From Thiotrichaceae bacterium (lineage in GTDB: Bacteria; Pseudomonadota; Gammaproteobacteria; SZUA-140): a stretch of 60,022 nucleotides of DNA. Positions within the stretch are counted from its first letter, which is position 1, and the number at the start of each line of letters is the position of its first letter. The position numbers and the translations under genes are program-made. The notes under the pieces are model-generated. The model saw only the letters and a program-made list of their open reading frames with translations, ran no database searches and had not been told where the DNA came from. Below, piece after piece: positions 35,527-45,290 of the stretch. The DNA lies in assembly GCA_002401765.2 (NCBI GenBank), contig NVTY02000038.1, forward strand, positions 1 to 60,022. Reading direction: 5' to 3'.

Positions 35527-35801
35527 AATTTATTGTTATTCCTGATGCTTCCTGGGGTAAAAACCAGCGGTTTTCTGGTGTTTATTCGCTTGATAACGTG
35601 ATACTGAAAGTTTATCGGCAGTCGCCAATAAAATGAGTAGTGAAGTGGTATCGAGGTGTGAGCGATGTCACAATTATATGCGGTTATGTGGCTAGATAAT
35701 TTCTCGAGTAATGGCGAGTTTGTGGCTTATCCTCCGCTAAAAATGTCGTTTTCTTCATGTGGCTCTCGTGCTAGACTTGGTACTGAAAAGCTAAGGGCTA
35801 G

Positions 35802-37331
35802 TTAGGTATTAATTTTGATTTCATCAGGGTTGTTAACGCCTTGGGTATTTTCATTGAATGTGGCGGAGAGTTCAAAATAGAAGATGCTACCTGCATTTTT
35901 AGATGATTCAAAGCTGATGGTGCCACTCATGCGCTCAATGATGGCTTGACTAATGCTCAAACCCAGGCCAGTTCCGCCTATTTGATTGGTGTGTATACCC
36001 CCTGCTTGGGAGAATTTAGAAAATATTTTATCTTTGAAATCATCGGGAATACCATTGCCAAAGTCTTGCACTGAGATACGTATCTGATTGTTTGATATGG
36101 TGCTGGTGTGAACGATAACTTCGCCTTCCATCGGTGAGAATTTGGCAGCATTGGAAAGTAGATTAGACATTACTTGTAAAAAACGAGTGCTATCAACTGA
36201 GAGCTCGCAATCGGGGATTGGCTTTTGTAAAGTGATGATCACTCCAAATCGATCAGCATATGTTTGATTGAGTTTGATTGCCTCGTTAATTAGCAAATCA
36301 AGTGAATGTTGTTTGATTTCGAAGGTCATTTTTCCGGAGCTTATTTTCTCCATATCCAACAAATCATTGATCAGGGTTAAGAGATGCTGTGAATTTTTTT
36401 CGGCAATATCAAGCATGCTTTTAGCGGCGTCGGGTATTTCGCAGATGACATTATTTAATAGTAATTTAATTGAGCCGTGAATTGAGGTGATAGGGGTGCG
36501 AAGCTCATGGCTCACAGTGGAAATAAAGTCATTTTTCATCTGCTCGAGTCTCTTAAGCTCCGTGATGTTTTGAATTGAACCGATAATACGGGTTAACTTA
36601 TTGTTCTCAATAACGGGCTCTCCAATCGCGCGAACCCAGATACGATTAGCTTTTGCAGTGATGAGAGGCAAGACAAGGTCAAAAGGCTCTTGCTGATCCA
36701 TCACTCCCTGTAATGCCGAATGTATTTTATGACGTGTACTTTTCTCAAAAAAATTGATGAAAATATCAAGGTTTAGTTGGGTTGAGCGAGGTAATTCATG
36801 AATGCGAAAAGTCTCTTCGATCCAATGTAAATTCATATTGTGAAGGGTGAGTTCCCATCCGCCAACCTGGGCCAGGTATTCTGTTTTTTGTAATAGTAAG
36901 CGGTGACGTTGCAGTGAATCTTCTGTCTCTTTTCTATCTCGAATCTCTTCCATTAATAAGCGATTTGATGCGGTTAGTGATTGTGTCCGTTGGTCGATCT
37001 GTTTTTCGAGTTTGTTATTTAACCCTTCAATCTTCTGCTGGTTAATTTTTACCTGGGTTATATCTGTAATCGTCCCGACAATCCGTTTTGCTTTGTGTGT
37101 TTCTGGATCTCGAACCGAGAAGGCGCGAGTGAGCAGGTATCGATATTGACCATCACGATGAAGGCTTCGGTATTCGAGTTCAAAAGTACTTCGTCTGCCA
37201 TTAATAAAGTGATCAAATTTTTCTTTTACCCATTTTTGTTCCTCATGATGGATGTGATGCATCCATGAATCTAGCGTGATGTCAGGGCTGTCCATTTTCT
37301 CACCAATGATTACTTTGTGGCATCTCATCAA
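35802..37331 (-). CDS. PAS-domain sensor histidine kinase, 5'-truncated
   Basis: The product has 509 residues. Order: partial PAS with PAC (about 20-92), coiled coil (95-145), second PAS with PAC (150-258), HisKA with phospho-His275 in STVSHELRTP, and HATPase with N box NLLSNAAKF, G1 DFGNGIP and G2 GTGLGLSIS. No membrane span and no receiver domain. The first PAS begins in its middle (DSWMHHIHHEE, the segment before the PAC). The gene start overlaps the 3' end of a broken upstream gene, so a deletion probably removed the original N-terminal sensor and promoter. Confidence 0.88.
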   Translation of the reverse strand: MMRCHKVIIGEKMDSPDITLDSWMHHIHHEEQKWVKEKFDHFINGRRSTFELEYRSLHRDGQYRYLLTRAFSVRDPETHKAKRIVGTITDITQVKINQQKIEGLNNKLEKQIDQRTQSLTASNRLLMEEIRDRKETEDSLQRHRLLLQKTEYLAQVGGWELTLHNMNLHWIEETFRIHELPRSTQLNLDIFINFFEKSTRHKIHSALQGVMDQQEPFDLVLPLITAKANRIWVRAIGEPVIENNKLTRIIGSIQNITELKRLEQMKNDFISTVSHELRTPITSIHGSIKLLLNNVICEIPDAAKSMLDIAEKNSQHLLTLINDLLDMEKISSGKMTFEIKQHSLDLLINEAIKLNQTYADRFGVIITLQKPIPDCELSVDSTRFLQVMSNLLSNAAKFSPMEGEVIVHTSTISNNQIRISVQDFGNGIPDDFKDKIFSKFSQAGGIHTNQIGGTGLGLSISQAIIERMSGTISFESSKNAGSIFYFELSATFNENTQGVNNPDEIKINT

Positions 37332-37796
37332 ATTGAGGGTGAATCAGTAATTGCTTGACGATATGCTGGCCTTCTCGAAGGCGGTGAAAGATAGAATCTG
37401 GTAGATTAATAAAAACATAGGTAGAGACCAACTGCGTTTCGACTCTCTCAAGGTAGTGGCCTTGATGGTTGCGAAGTGTGCGCAAGGCGCAGTCAATAAT
37501 ATGTAGGCCTTCCTCTGTTTCTCGTACGCGGTCCAATGGGCGTTTGCCGATCTCTTTTCCCCTTAATGCCAGTGCACCACCTTTATAAGCAAGCACTAGT
37601 GGGTTGCCTGGGTACTTTTTTCCAGCTGCCGAATCATCTTTGTTGCATTGCGTATGTCGCGTGTGTTGCCATCAGTCGCGATTAGATAGACTTCGCGAAC
37701 GGCTTCGATCTCTTCTTCAAACTGAGTACTGGCGAATGACGGTGTCAGGAAGGCAAGTGCTGAAAGCAGTGCAAATAGATGCCAGATAGGTTGCAT
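37300..37796 (-). pseudogene. Exported helical-repeat protein with A-tract frameshift
   Basis: A signal peptide (MQPIWHLFALLSALAFLTPSFA) and helical sequence run to a stop near 37596. The next frame continues the same protein as KYPGNPLVLAYKGGALALRG to 37300. The junction is a run of six A residues (CTGGAAAAAAGTACC, minus strand). One additional A would give LEKKYPGNPLV without interruption. The joined protein would be about 165 residues, TPR-like, of unknown function. Its end overlaps the histidine kinase start by 32 bp, consistent with a deletion that fused the two loci. A sequencing error in the homopolymer is an alternative. Confidence 0.7.
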
Positions 37797-37876
37797 GATA
37801 ATGACCGCTAACTAATAAGAGAAGGACTATCTTATCGCTGGCAACAATCGCTGTCTATCTCATCGTTAGTGGTTTA

Positions 37877-39239
37877 TTAAGGGTTGAATTCAATCGCATC
37901 ACTGGTGCCGACAAAGGGTAGTCCTGTAGTGCCCTGGGCATAGGTGATTAGCCCAATGTAGACGCTGCTGTCATAGGCGGGGTCGCACCAGGTAAGTTTC
38001 CATTGCCTCTGTAGAGGAGCCAGCTATCGTTAGCAACACCACCACTAAGATTGGAAGTTGCCAGTAGACGGTCAGCGTTGCCTACTATACGGAGGTCTGC
38101 GCGTCCATTGGGCGCAATATTAGGGCCGCCATCATTAATCTGAGATGTATCGCATGTTTTCCTTCGACAGTAAAAGGCGTGCCGCTACCACGATGCCCTA
38201 CAACCACATGTGATGAGTTGCGTGAGTTAAGGTCGGTAACGTGAACCTGGATGCCAGCAAAAATATAACGAGAGTCGGGGCCACCTGGCGGCGCAATTTG
38301 TGAGTCTGTTTGTGTGCCTATCCCAATGTTGCGTGCAATATAATTGAAGGGGAAGGTGATGAGTTTGGCGTCGAGCCTTCCCTGGTCATTATGGAAATGG
38401 AGTGTTTTATTACCGCTATTATCGATTAGATTGGCTCGGTAGCGCCCGCCTGTTCTGCTGACGTACTGGCAGTACATCTGGCTTGTTTGTGGTGTAACCA
38501 GTGAGCGTGCCGTTACCCGCAAAATCATCTGAAACGGAGGCCGTAGAGGCGGCGGTGATGGTGACGCTATCAGGAGGGCTGTCCAGCAGGTTGTCGTCAA
38601 CGATGAGTGATAGTGTGTAGGTGCCATCAAGGTCAGGAACGAATCTAGGGCTCGCTACTAATGTGCTGCTAAGTGATGCACTACTATTGGTTGGGCGTAA
38701 GGTAAAAGACCAGCGGTAGTTGAGCGGGTCATTATTGGGGTCATCACTCAGAGAACCGCTTAATTGCACTTGTTGCGAAGTGGTCACGGTTTGGTCGATA
38801 CCGGCATTGGCAGTGGGTGCAATATTTGCAGTGGTACTGGTGATCGTAATGGCATCGGCTACGCTATCGGTGATGCCGTTATTAACGGCTAATGCTAAGA
38901 AGTAGCGGCCATCCAGGTCGGCAGTAAAGCTGCTGTCAAAGGTTGTTGTGCTGCTAAGGCTCGCTGTACTGCTGAGTGAGGACGAGGTCATCTGCCAGCG
39001 AAAGGTGAGTGGGTGACCATCTGCATCGTGGCTTTGGTTGCCGTTAAGGTTTACGCTACTGCCGGTAGGGACGGTCTGATCGTTGCCTGCAATCGTGATG
39101 GGTTGCTGGTTGGCGGCAGGTGACCTAGTTACCAGTTACCGTGATCGCTTACCGCACTGTCGCGACCGCCGCAGCCACCTAGTGATAACAATAGTAATGC
39201 GGGAAGGATGCTAAGTTTAAAAGTTATCGGCTGATTCAT
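37877..39239 (-). pseudogene. Frameshifted lipoprotein with PKD-like repeats
   Basis: The ATG at 39239 opens a lipoprotein signal (LSILPALLLLSLGGC). That frame stops after about 36 codons. Another frame then carries at least two PKD/cadherin-like repeats (GNDQTVPTGSSVNLNG; ANAGIDQTVTTSQQVQLSGS). The frame changes again near 38440, near 38130 and near 37990, ending AIEFNP-stop at 37877. The reassembled product of roughly 450 residues would be a surface-exposed repeat protein with a C-terminal lectin-like or adhesin-like domain. At least four shifts make this a pseudogene, unless the region is badly sequenced. Confidence 0.75.
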
Positions 39240-39380
39240 GATCATTCAAATCCTACATGGGCGATCTATTAAGGTAATATATGTTCGCCTAAGAGGGTGT
39301 GATCATCTTCTCAAGGTAATACTTGCGGTGTTAAAAACGCTATTCTTATAGCCTAAATTTAGCATGGGATTAAAAGAAGG

Positions 39381-39926
39381 TTACCACATTAGGTCATCAG
39401 GAATTTGGTAGTCCGAGTAAGGGTCTTCTTCATTCGATGGTGGCGTTGCGCTGTGGTCATTGGTGATGATGCACTGCTTGTCACGTTGCTTGATTTTATC
39501 TGCCACCGGTGTTGGTACCAGCTCATAATCGTTGTCTAGTTTTGCAATGGCAAGGCGTCCAGCGGTGATATGTCTGCGAATTTTTTCAGAAACATAGATG
39601 CGCTTAACGATGTTGCCATCGGTGAAGTTGTAGGCGATATCGCCATCAAATTCTTTAACGCTATTGCTCTCAATTAATTGTTTGATCTGTGCCGTAATGG
39701 CGTTACGTTCTGTTTCTTCTTTCTGCTGTTGATTAAGCAGGCGATCACGGGCAACTTTTTCGGCGTGGTTTTTATTAACCAATATAGTCGCTTCATCCAA
39801 TTGTGCGACCGTGCCTTTTTTACCCTTCTGTTTTTTATTTTTATATTGGCTATGTTTAGCCTTTTGCACTTTGGATTTATCAACCAGTCCACTCTTTTTT
39901 AACTGGTCGAGAAGTGAGTTACCCAT
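39381..39926 (-). CDS. DUF2058 (YaiL-type) protein
   Basis: The 181-residue protein starts MGNSLLDQLKKSGLVDKSK and continues with a very basic KNKKQKGKKG stretch and a central NAITAQIKQLIESN, then YNFTDGNIVKRIYVSEKIR. This matches the DUF2058 family of nucleoprotein/polynucleotide-associated proteins, whose exact role is unknown. Stands alone. Confidence 0.9.
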   Translation of the reverse strand: MGNSLLDQLKKSGLVDKSKVQKAKHSQYKNKKQKGKKGTVAQLDEATILVNKNHAEKVARDRLLNQQQKEETERNAITAQIKQLIESNSVKEFDGDIAYNFTDGNIVKRIYVSEKIRRHITAGRLAIAKLDNDYELVPTPVADKIKQRDKQCIITNDHSATPPSNEEDPYSDYQIPDDLMW

Positions 39927-40038
39927 GCTTGCTCCAAGTGATCAGGTTATTTTCATAAGGGCTTTATAGGGTACTGATTTTCACACGAATGTCACGCTTA
40001 TGATGATGGTGGGTAGTAATAACCTGCGTTGATGATAC

Positions 40039-41055
40039 TTACCATTGGATACCGCGCAGTTTTTTACTGCTCTTTCGGGGTGGGCGCTGGGTTAGCAGGT
40101 CTGCATTTGCATGATCTTGAGGCAGTGCGCCATTCTTTTTATAGGCCTCTACGAGCCTTATCGTTCCACCATTGTGCCCCTTGTCTGCGGCGCGCTTATA
40201 CCACTTAGTTGCTTGAATCAGGTCTTTTTCGATCCCTTTACCATGCCAGTAGAGGTTCCCTAGAGCAACCTGAGCATCTGCTGAGCCTAAAGCAGCACCC
40301 TTTTGAAACCATTTTGCAGCCGTCGCGCTGTTTTTTCGAACCCCGGCGCCGACATTGTAATGTTTGCCAATTTCATAATAAGCATCAGGCACGTTCAATG
40401 CTGCGGCTTTATAATATAGCTCTAGTGCTAATGATTCGTTAACCTCTACACCATTACCTTGGGCATAAAATTTAGCCAAATGATGCGTGGCCTGCGGATG
40501 ATTGGTTTCAGCTGCTCTCATGTACCAGTGTATTATTTTTGTATAGCCATTACTTTCATGGAGCTGCTGCTGAAAGAGATGGCCTAGATTAAACATTGCT
40601 TCTGATGAACCTTGTTTAATCGCAGTTTCATACCACTGGACCGCTTTCTCATCATTTTTTGTCACGCCACGCCCTTCAGCGTAGATTAGACCTAATTTAT
40701 TCTGCGCCACAGCAGAGCCTTGTTTTGCTGCCCTAAAATACCATTTTGCAGCGGCTCTTTCATTGCAGGGTATGTGACGTTCATATGCAGAGGCCAGATT
40801 GATCTGGGCAACTAAAATACCGAAATCAGCGAGCGGTCCCAGCAGGTCTATCGCTTTACCGAAGTTATTATTACCCATTTCCATTAGGGCCATGTTTAGC
40901 ACCTCATTATGGAATGGTGAGTTATGCGTGACGGCGTGAGAGAGTTGCTTGTTTATTAGCTGTGATGTCGTGGGGGCGGTACTGCACCCCGCAATATAGA
41001 TAGCGCAGGATATTACGAGTGAGTAACGGCTAATTTCTGTAAGTTGCTTAAACAT
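40039..41055 (-). CDS. Sel1-repeat lipoprotein
   Basis: The product has 338 residues. Starting at MFKQLTEISRYS gives a lipobox IYIAGC (Cys24). About seven Sel1-like repeats follow, with the typical A..WY..AA..G...A...LG..Y..G.GV pattern (for example AAAKWYFRAAKQGSAVAQNKLG and ATKWYKRAADKGHNGG). Sel1 proteins are envelope scaffolds or adaptors; the partner here is unknown. The frame is open further upstream to 41193, but that would bury the signal peptide. Confidence 0.88.
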   Translation of the reverse strand: MFKQLTEISRYSLVISCAIYIAGCSTAPTTSQLINKQLSHAVTHNSPFHNEVLNMALMEMGNNNFGKAIDLLGPLADFGILVAQINLASAYERHIPCNERAAAKWYFRAAKQGSAVAQNKLGLIYAEGRGVTKNDEKAVQWYETAIKQGSSEAMFNLGHLFQQQLHESNGYTKIIHWYMRAAETNHPQATHHLAKFYAQGNGVEVNESLALELYYKAAALNVPDAYYEIGKHYNVGAGVRKNSATAAKWFQKGAALGSADAQVALGNLYWHGKGIEKDLIQATKWYKRAADKGHNGGTIRLVEAYKKNGALPQDHANADLLTQRPPRKSSKKLRGIQW

Positions 41056-41460
41056 AACGTCTTTAAATGCTCTGTATGATTTGATTAGCAAAATATCCCA
41101 GCAGGTGGGCACAATTAACGTGACCATATGGGCGCTTAATATTAGTGTTTCAAATAAAGATGACGAAGCAGTCACTCTCAAAACGGCTTCCATGCAAATA
41201 TTATGGCGGCAGCTGGATTTAATCTCAGAGTAAAGATGCAGTGGTAATGTTGGTTATGTGACGCGGGTCACCATTTTATGAGCATTCCACGGGTAGCCGT
41301 ACTTTAGGCACTCTTTAGAGTGAAATTTTTATATAAAACAATGCACTAACGGCGTAGTCGTGTGGCATAATCTTTAGTGAGAACGAGTCTCATTCTTATG
41401 CTTGTTTGATAGCAATACCTAAAATATTTGTTGCCAGATCTTCTGGTGCGGCGAATAAAT
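41056..41460. other. Gene-free region upstream of the Sel1 lipoprotein
   Basis: About 400 bp with no convincing ORF. It contains a small hairpin CACTCTTTAGAGTG near 41310 and an imperfect palindrome GAGAACGAGTCTCATTC at 41379-41395 with slight likeness to a Fur site. Otherwise I see nothing definable. Confidence 0.4.
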
Positions 41461-42240
41461 TTACACCTCAATGCTGGCTTCCATGTATTTGACTGCTTTA
41501 CCGGATATCACAACTCGATCCCCTTCAATGGAACAGCTCACTTCACCGCCCCGTTTTGAGACCTGCTTGGCATGTAGGTTATTTTTACCCAATCGTTCAG
41601 CCCAGTAGGGGGCGAGTTGTGTATATGAAGAGCCGGTGACTGGATCTTCATTGATGCCATACTTGGGGGCGAAGAAGCGCACCACAAAATCATATTGTGT
41701 GGAGGGCGCTGTGATCGCGACACCACGCAGATCAAGCTGCGCAAGTTTGGCCATATCTGGCGCGGCGTTGATCACATCGCTTTCATGATCAAAAATCACG
41801 ACGTGGTCTTCTCGCCTTGCGCATTGATGTGGACTTGCTGCGAACGCCTCACTAATGAGCAGGGGGGTATCACCGAGTGTGATGGGTTGCGCTGGAAAGT
41901 TCATCGCTAATAAATCGCCATCTTGTTTCACACTGAGCTCCCCACTCTTTGAGTCGAATCGGATTTCATCACTTTGTTCATTGAGAATATTAAAGATCAC
42001 AAAGGCACTGGCTAGTGTGGCGTGACCGCATAGGTTAACCTCGGCGAGGGGTGCAAACCAGCGGATCGCATAGCCTGTTTCATTTTTCACAAAGAACGCC
42101 GTTTCAGAGAGATTATTCTCTGCCGCAATCGCCTGCATCAGATCATTGGGTAGCCATTCATCTAGCGGACAGACCGCCGCCGGGTTGCCTTCAAAGACAT
42201 TATTGGCAAAGGCATCGATTTGGTAGAGTTTTAGTTTCAT
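41461..42240 (-). CDS. PhzF-family isomerase
   Basis: The product has 259 residues with the two-fold DapF-like fold of PhzF proteins: IDAFANNVFEGNPAAVCPLDEWL at the start, NNLSETAFFV with the conserved catalytic Glu, NLCGHATLASAF, and EDPVTGSSYTQLAPYWAERLG in the second half. The substrate cannot be predicted, since PhzF relatives are mostly uncharacterised. Single gene. Confidence 0.93.
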   Translation of the reverse strand: MKLKLYQIDAFANNVFEGNPAAVCPLDEWLPNDLMQAIAAENNLSETAFFVKNETGYAIRWFAPLAEVNLCGHATLASAFVIFNILNEQSDEIRFDSKSGELSVKQDGDLLAMNFPAQPITLGDTPLLISEAFAASPHQCARREDHVVIFDHESDVINAAPDMAKLAQLDLRGVAITAPSTQYDFVVRFFAPKYGINEDPVTGSSYTQLAPYWAERLGKNNLHAKQVSKRGGEVSCSIEGDRVVISGKAVKYMEASIEV

Positions 42241-42363
42241 GCTTTAAGGGTAGCATGGCTGGAGGCTTCCTCGGGGGGGTTAAGATTCATCGAAGATTAT
42301 TTACTAGCTTTGTGTCAGTTGTGGAAGCTGGAGGAGTCCCCCGGCTACCCGATTAGGCGAATT

Positions 42364-42394
42364 AAAAAACCCCCGCAACAAGAGTTTACGGGGT
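42364..42394 (-). terminator. Rho-independent terminator
   Basis: On the minus strand a CCCCG / CGGGG stem with a 13-nt loop is followed by TTTTTT. It lies 34 bp after the stop of the gene ending at 42428. Confidence 0.8.
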
Positions 42395-42427
42395 CTATGT
42401 TAATAAGCTGTAAGAAATCTATAAGGA

Positions 42428-43128
42428 TTAGAAAATACTTCGAGCAATATCTATGAATTGATCAATTGATTTTTGCGTTTTTAAAGCACGATTGGTGCTC
42501 AGGGTGAATATTTTCCGATCAGTTGCCCAAGTTAATTCACTAAGACCTTTTTTACTTCGGCTTTGTTTTACACTCAAAATAGCGGGGTAACCATTAACAT
42601 CCTGATTGATAGCCTCTTCAATGAACGCCATACCACCTTCCGATGCTAAAAAATCGAGTTCTTCAAGCCCAACAATCCCAAGCTTTGGAACAATGAAAAT
42701 TCGATTTAAACCCGTCCAGCCGTCTTCTGTATATCCACCACTTGCAGATGCTCCTAGTAAAGTTGCTTGCCTAAGCGGTGACGCATCTAAGTTGGCTGGC
42801 ATTATCTTCAATTTAGAAGATCCATCAATCATAGGTTTTAATCGTTTTTCTTTATTTTCTTTCGCCCTGTCTAAATAAGACACGGCATCTTCTGTTACAT
42901 CTATATAGCCCTTATTTTTCATCTGTGTGAATTCCAACTTTGTCTGTGTTTTCAGTACATCAGGAACCGGATGTTGCTCCAATGGCAATATGGTTATACC
43001 AATTGAAACGGCTGGCTCTACTACGCCTCCTGGTGCCGCATATGTTGCGTGGAAAGGGAGGCTGACGATGAATACAAAAACAGCCGCGGTTATAACAATT
43101 TTTTTGTAAATATGCTAATGTTTTTCAT
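42428..43128 (-). pseudogene. Exported hypothetical protein with A-tract frameshift
   Basis: ATG 43128, preceded by GAGGGATC, opens MKNISIFTKK and hits a stop at once. The downstream frame reads KKIVITAAVFVFIVSLPFHA and then TYA, a perfect signal peptide, and runs to 42428 with about 220 mature residues. The break is in a run of seven A (43099-43105). Eight would restore a continuous protein. The mature part (GTEDGWTGLNRIFIVPKLG-like, then SELTWATDRKIFTLSTNRAL) matches no family I know. It may be inactive, phase-variable, rescued by slippage, or mis-sequenced. Confidence 0.6.
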
Positions 43129-43141
43129 GATCGTTGATCCC

Positions 43142-43255
43142 TCAATTCTTTTCAAATGATTTTTCGTTACCAGTGAGTTGCGTTGCAATTTGTAGCATTT
43201 GTACTCCCCAAAAGGTATGTGCCAGTGCTAGAAGAGCAACGCAAATGTAATCCAT
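43142..43255 (-). CDS. Possible 37-residue membrane microprotein
   Basis: The ORF reads MDYICVALLALAHTFWGV and onward, a single predicted membrane helix with a polar tail. It ends 13 bp before the ATG of the frameshifted exported protein and could be its operon partner. There is no clear ribosome site. The rest of the 43129-43424 interval has only a longer frame without a start codon and no family I know. Confidence 0.25.
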   Translation of the reverse strand: MDYICVALLALAHTFWGVQMLQIATQLTGNEKSFEKN

Positions 43256-43424
43256 ATACAAAAAAACCACCGATGTAACCTTCACCCCAATGTACAGCGT
43301 TTGCATTTGATGAGGCATCGAAATTGAAAATGATGTTGTCGAAAGCGGCGTCCGAGCGCAGCGCCGGGATAAGTTGTGAGGCTGATCTGGAGCTGTCGTA
43401 GCGGCAGCCGGTGTGGCCGTTAGC

Positions 43425-44534
43425 TCACTGACGGGCCACGTTAGCGGAGTCGGCCTGGTTTTTAGCCAATTGCTTAATTATCAGTAGACCATAAAACCAG
43501 ATCGCAGTCAGCACAGCCGTAACAACCCTTGCCGGTAACGATGTGATCAACGGCCCAATACACTGATCATAGAACTTCAAAGAATGCTGCTCGCCATCAC
43601 CCGGCGCGGCACCCGCTGCTCGATTACGTCGACAATCTTTCTGAAATGCGAGTTGCCATGCGTTCTCTGCCACGTAACTACCGGTATCAAGCCAGTAACG
43701 TAGCCCACGGCGAAACCCCTCTGCAAAACTCAGTCGGTGGATGATGATCAGGAACGGCCCGAGGTCTAATGTCTCCGCCTGGCCCTGCTGTCGATAAGCG
43801 GCTTTTGTGGCATCAAAAAAACGATGCAGGCCAATGCGCTCAAAATTACATAGCAGTGCATTGAGTGTCTGGCGCTGTTTTAGCCCTTCGCTCTCAAAGC
43901 GCCGTGCAGAGGTGCCGACTTTCCCGGGTAGTGTAATCCAGCGCCCGCTATCAAAGATTTTATTCGCGAGCCGCGCATCTTCCATGTAGTCGAGTGATTC
44001 ATCAAAGCCACCGAGTTGCTGCAGATAGCCCTTTGATAACCAGAAGCCCTGATCGCCATTGATGCAGTCGCGACGGTTGAGGGTGGTCTTCGCTTCATAG
44101 AAATAATAACCGCTATCGTGGTCATCATTGGCGCGAACAAAATGCAGTGGAAAATGGCCTGCGATTGTATCATTATTTGTTGTATGGCGAATCTGTTGGG
44201 TTGCATCTCTGGCATTGGCGAGCAGCATCGGGTCATCAATCGTCGTGTCAGCATGTAAAAAAAGAAGATCACTTGCGCGGGCGTGGCGAGTGCCAGTGTT
44301 CATCTGTTTAGCGCGACCTGCAGGCGCATTGATACCCTGAAGTGGGATATTTACAGCGCTGGCTGCCGTATGGCAAAGAGCGAGTGTATTATCGCGACTG
44401 CCGCCATCCGCAATGATGATCTCAATGCGAATGCCCTGTTGTTTACCAAGTGCGGTGATCAGTGTTGGTAACGCTTCGGCCTCGTTGATAGCGGGGATGA
44501 TAACCGAGAGTTCGTATTCGGGCGAGATGCTCAT
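43425..44534 (-). CDS. Glycosyltransferase of the arsenosugar-associated TIGR04283 family
   Basis: The 369-residue protein begins with a GT2 domain: ELSVIIPAINEAEALPTLI, IIIADGGSRDNT, and the nucleotide/metal motif FLHADTTI. GFWLSKGYLQQLGGFDE and the D/E base region MEDARLANK follow. The C-terminal part has a membrane-associated segment (VVTAVLTAIWFYGLLIIK). It is longer than the minimal family members of about 230 residues, with an extra C-terminal region. Overlap of 4 bases with the preceding DUF2064 gene and ArsS upstream support the arsenosugar context. Confidence 0.85.
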   Translation of the reverse strand: MSISPEYELSVIIPAINEAEALPTLITALGKQQGIRIEIIIADGGSRDNTLALCHTAASAVNIPLQGINAPAGRAKQMNTGTRHARASDLLFLHADTTIDDPMLLANARDATQQIRHTTNNDTIAGHFPLHFVRANDDHDSGYYFYEAKTTLNRRDCINGDQGFWLSKGYLQQLGGFDESLDYMEDARLANKIFDSGRWITLPGKVGTSARRFESEGLKQRQTLNALLCNFERIGLHRFFDATKAAYRQQGQAETLDLGPFLIIIHRLSFAEGFRRGLRYWLDTGSYVAENAWQLAFQKDCRRNRAAGAAPGDGEQHSLKFYDQCIGPLITSLPARVVTAVLTAIWFYGLLIIKQLAKNQADSANVARQ

Positions 44535-45172
44535 GCGCTTGTTAATGTTTTGATTGGGCCCAGCAATCGTTCGGCCTCATTTAAATCTTCCGGTCGATCA
44601 ATATCCTGAAAGGTGGCAAGTTCGGTGGTCGGCCATTGAAGCGTGGCGATCCTCTCGCGAGTGGTGGCAAGTACCTCGCCACTGCCCCAGTTGATATCGG
44701 AAAACAGTGTCGGCGAAAAGCGGCTCAATCCCATTAACACATAACCACCATCACTTGCCGGCGCGAGTACGATGTCGGTGCCATTATGTAAATAGGTGAG
44801 CGCCTGTTCAAAGTCAGCGGCACTTAGTGCCGGGCAATCGCTACCGATGATAACGCTATTAAAACCTTGTTGCAGGTTATGGTTCATTGCATGCGCCATG
44901 CGCTCGCCGAGATCAGCGCCTTGTTGTTGGTGCAGTGTCACAGGAAAGTTATTTTTGCAGTGGTCGAAAAATAGATGGGTAGTATCCGGCGCGCACCACA
45001 GTTGCAGCGGGCAGAGCGCGGTACTTGTGACAGTGGTTAAAGTGTGCGTGACTAATCGTACATGCAGTGCTGCCGCACCGTCTTTACCGAGTGCGGGAAT
45101 CAGGCGTGTCTTTGCTTTGCCTGCCTCCGGGGCTTTGGCAAAGACGATCAGGCGTGCGTTAGGGAATTTCAT
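44531..45172 (-). CDS. DUF2064/TIGR04282-family nucleotidyl- or glycosyltransferase
   Basis: The 213-residue protein has a GT-A-like fold with VFAKAPEAGKAKTRLIPALG at the start, IIGSDCPALSA in the middle, and LAPASDGGYVLMGL followed by FQDIDRPEDL. This is the TIGR04282 family found next to ArsS and TIGR04283. The start is set at ATG 45172 (MKFPNARL); a TTG at 45184 is possible. It is separated from arsS by a 70-bp repeat. Confidence 0.87.
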   Translation of the reverse strand: MKFPNARLIVFAKAPEAGKAKTRLIPALGKDGAAALHVRLVTHTLTTVTSTALCPLQLWCAPDTTHLFFDHCKNNFPVTLHQQQGADLGERMAHAMNHNLQQGFNSVIIGSDCPALSAADFEQALTYLHNGTDIVLAPASDGGYVLMGLSRFSPTLFSDINWGSGEVLATTRERIATLQWPTTELATFQDIDRPEDLNEAERLLGPIKTLTSA

Positions 45173-45198
45173 GATTAATAACAATGAGAGTTATAACT

Positions 45199-45267
45199 CG
45201 TCATTCCGGCGCAGGGCGGAATCCAGAAGCCATCTAAAGGCGCTGGGCTCCGGCCTGCGCCGGAGAC
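45199..45267. repeat. CGTCATTCCGGC-type palindromic repeat
   Basis: The 69-bp unit starts CGTCATTCCGG and contains two hairpins: ATTCCG/CGGAAT (203-222 region) and a perfect TCCGGC-CTGC-GCCGGA (45249-45264). It resembles the widespread intergenic ATTCC/GGAAT palindromic repeats of proteobacteria and lies inside the arsS transcription unit. Confidence 0.7.
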
Positions 45268-45290
45268 GTAAAATCTGTTGATGGTCTGTG

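Noticed and set aside
41379-41398. Possible Fur box GAGAACGAGTCTCATTC
   Set aside because: Match to consensus is poor and it lies over 300 bp from the nearest start codon.
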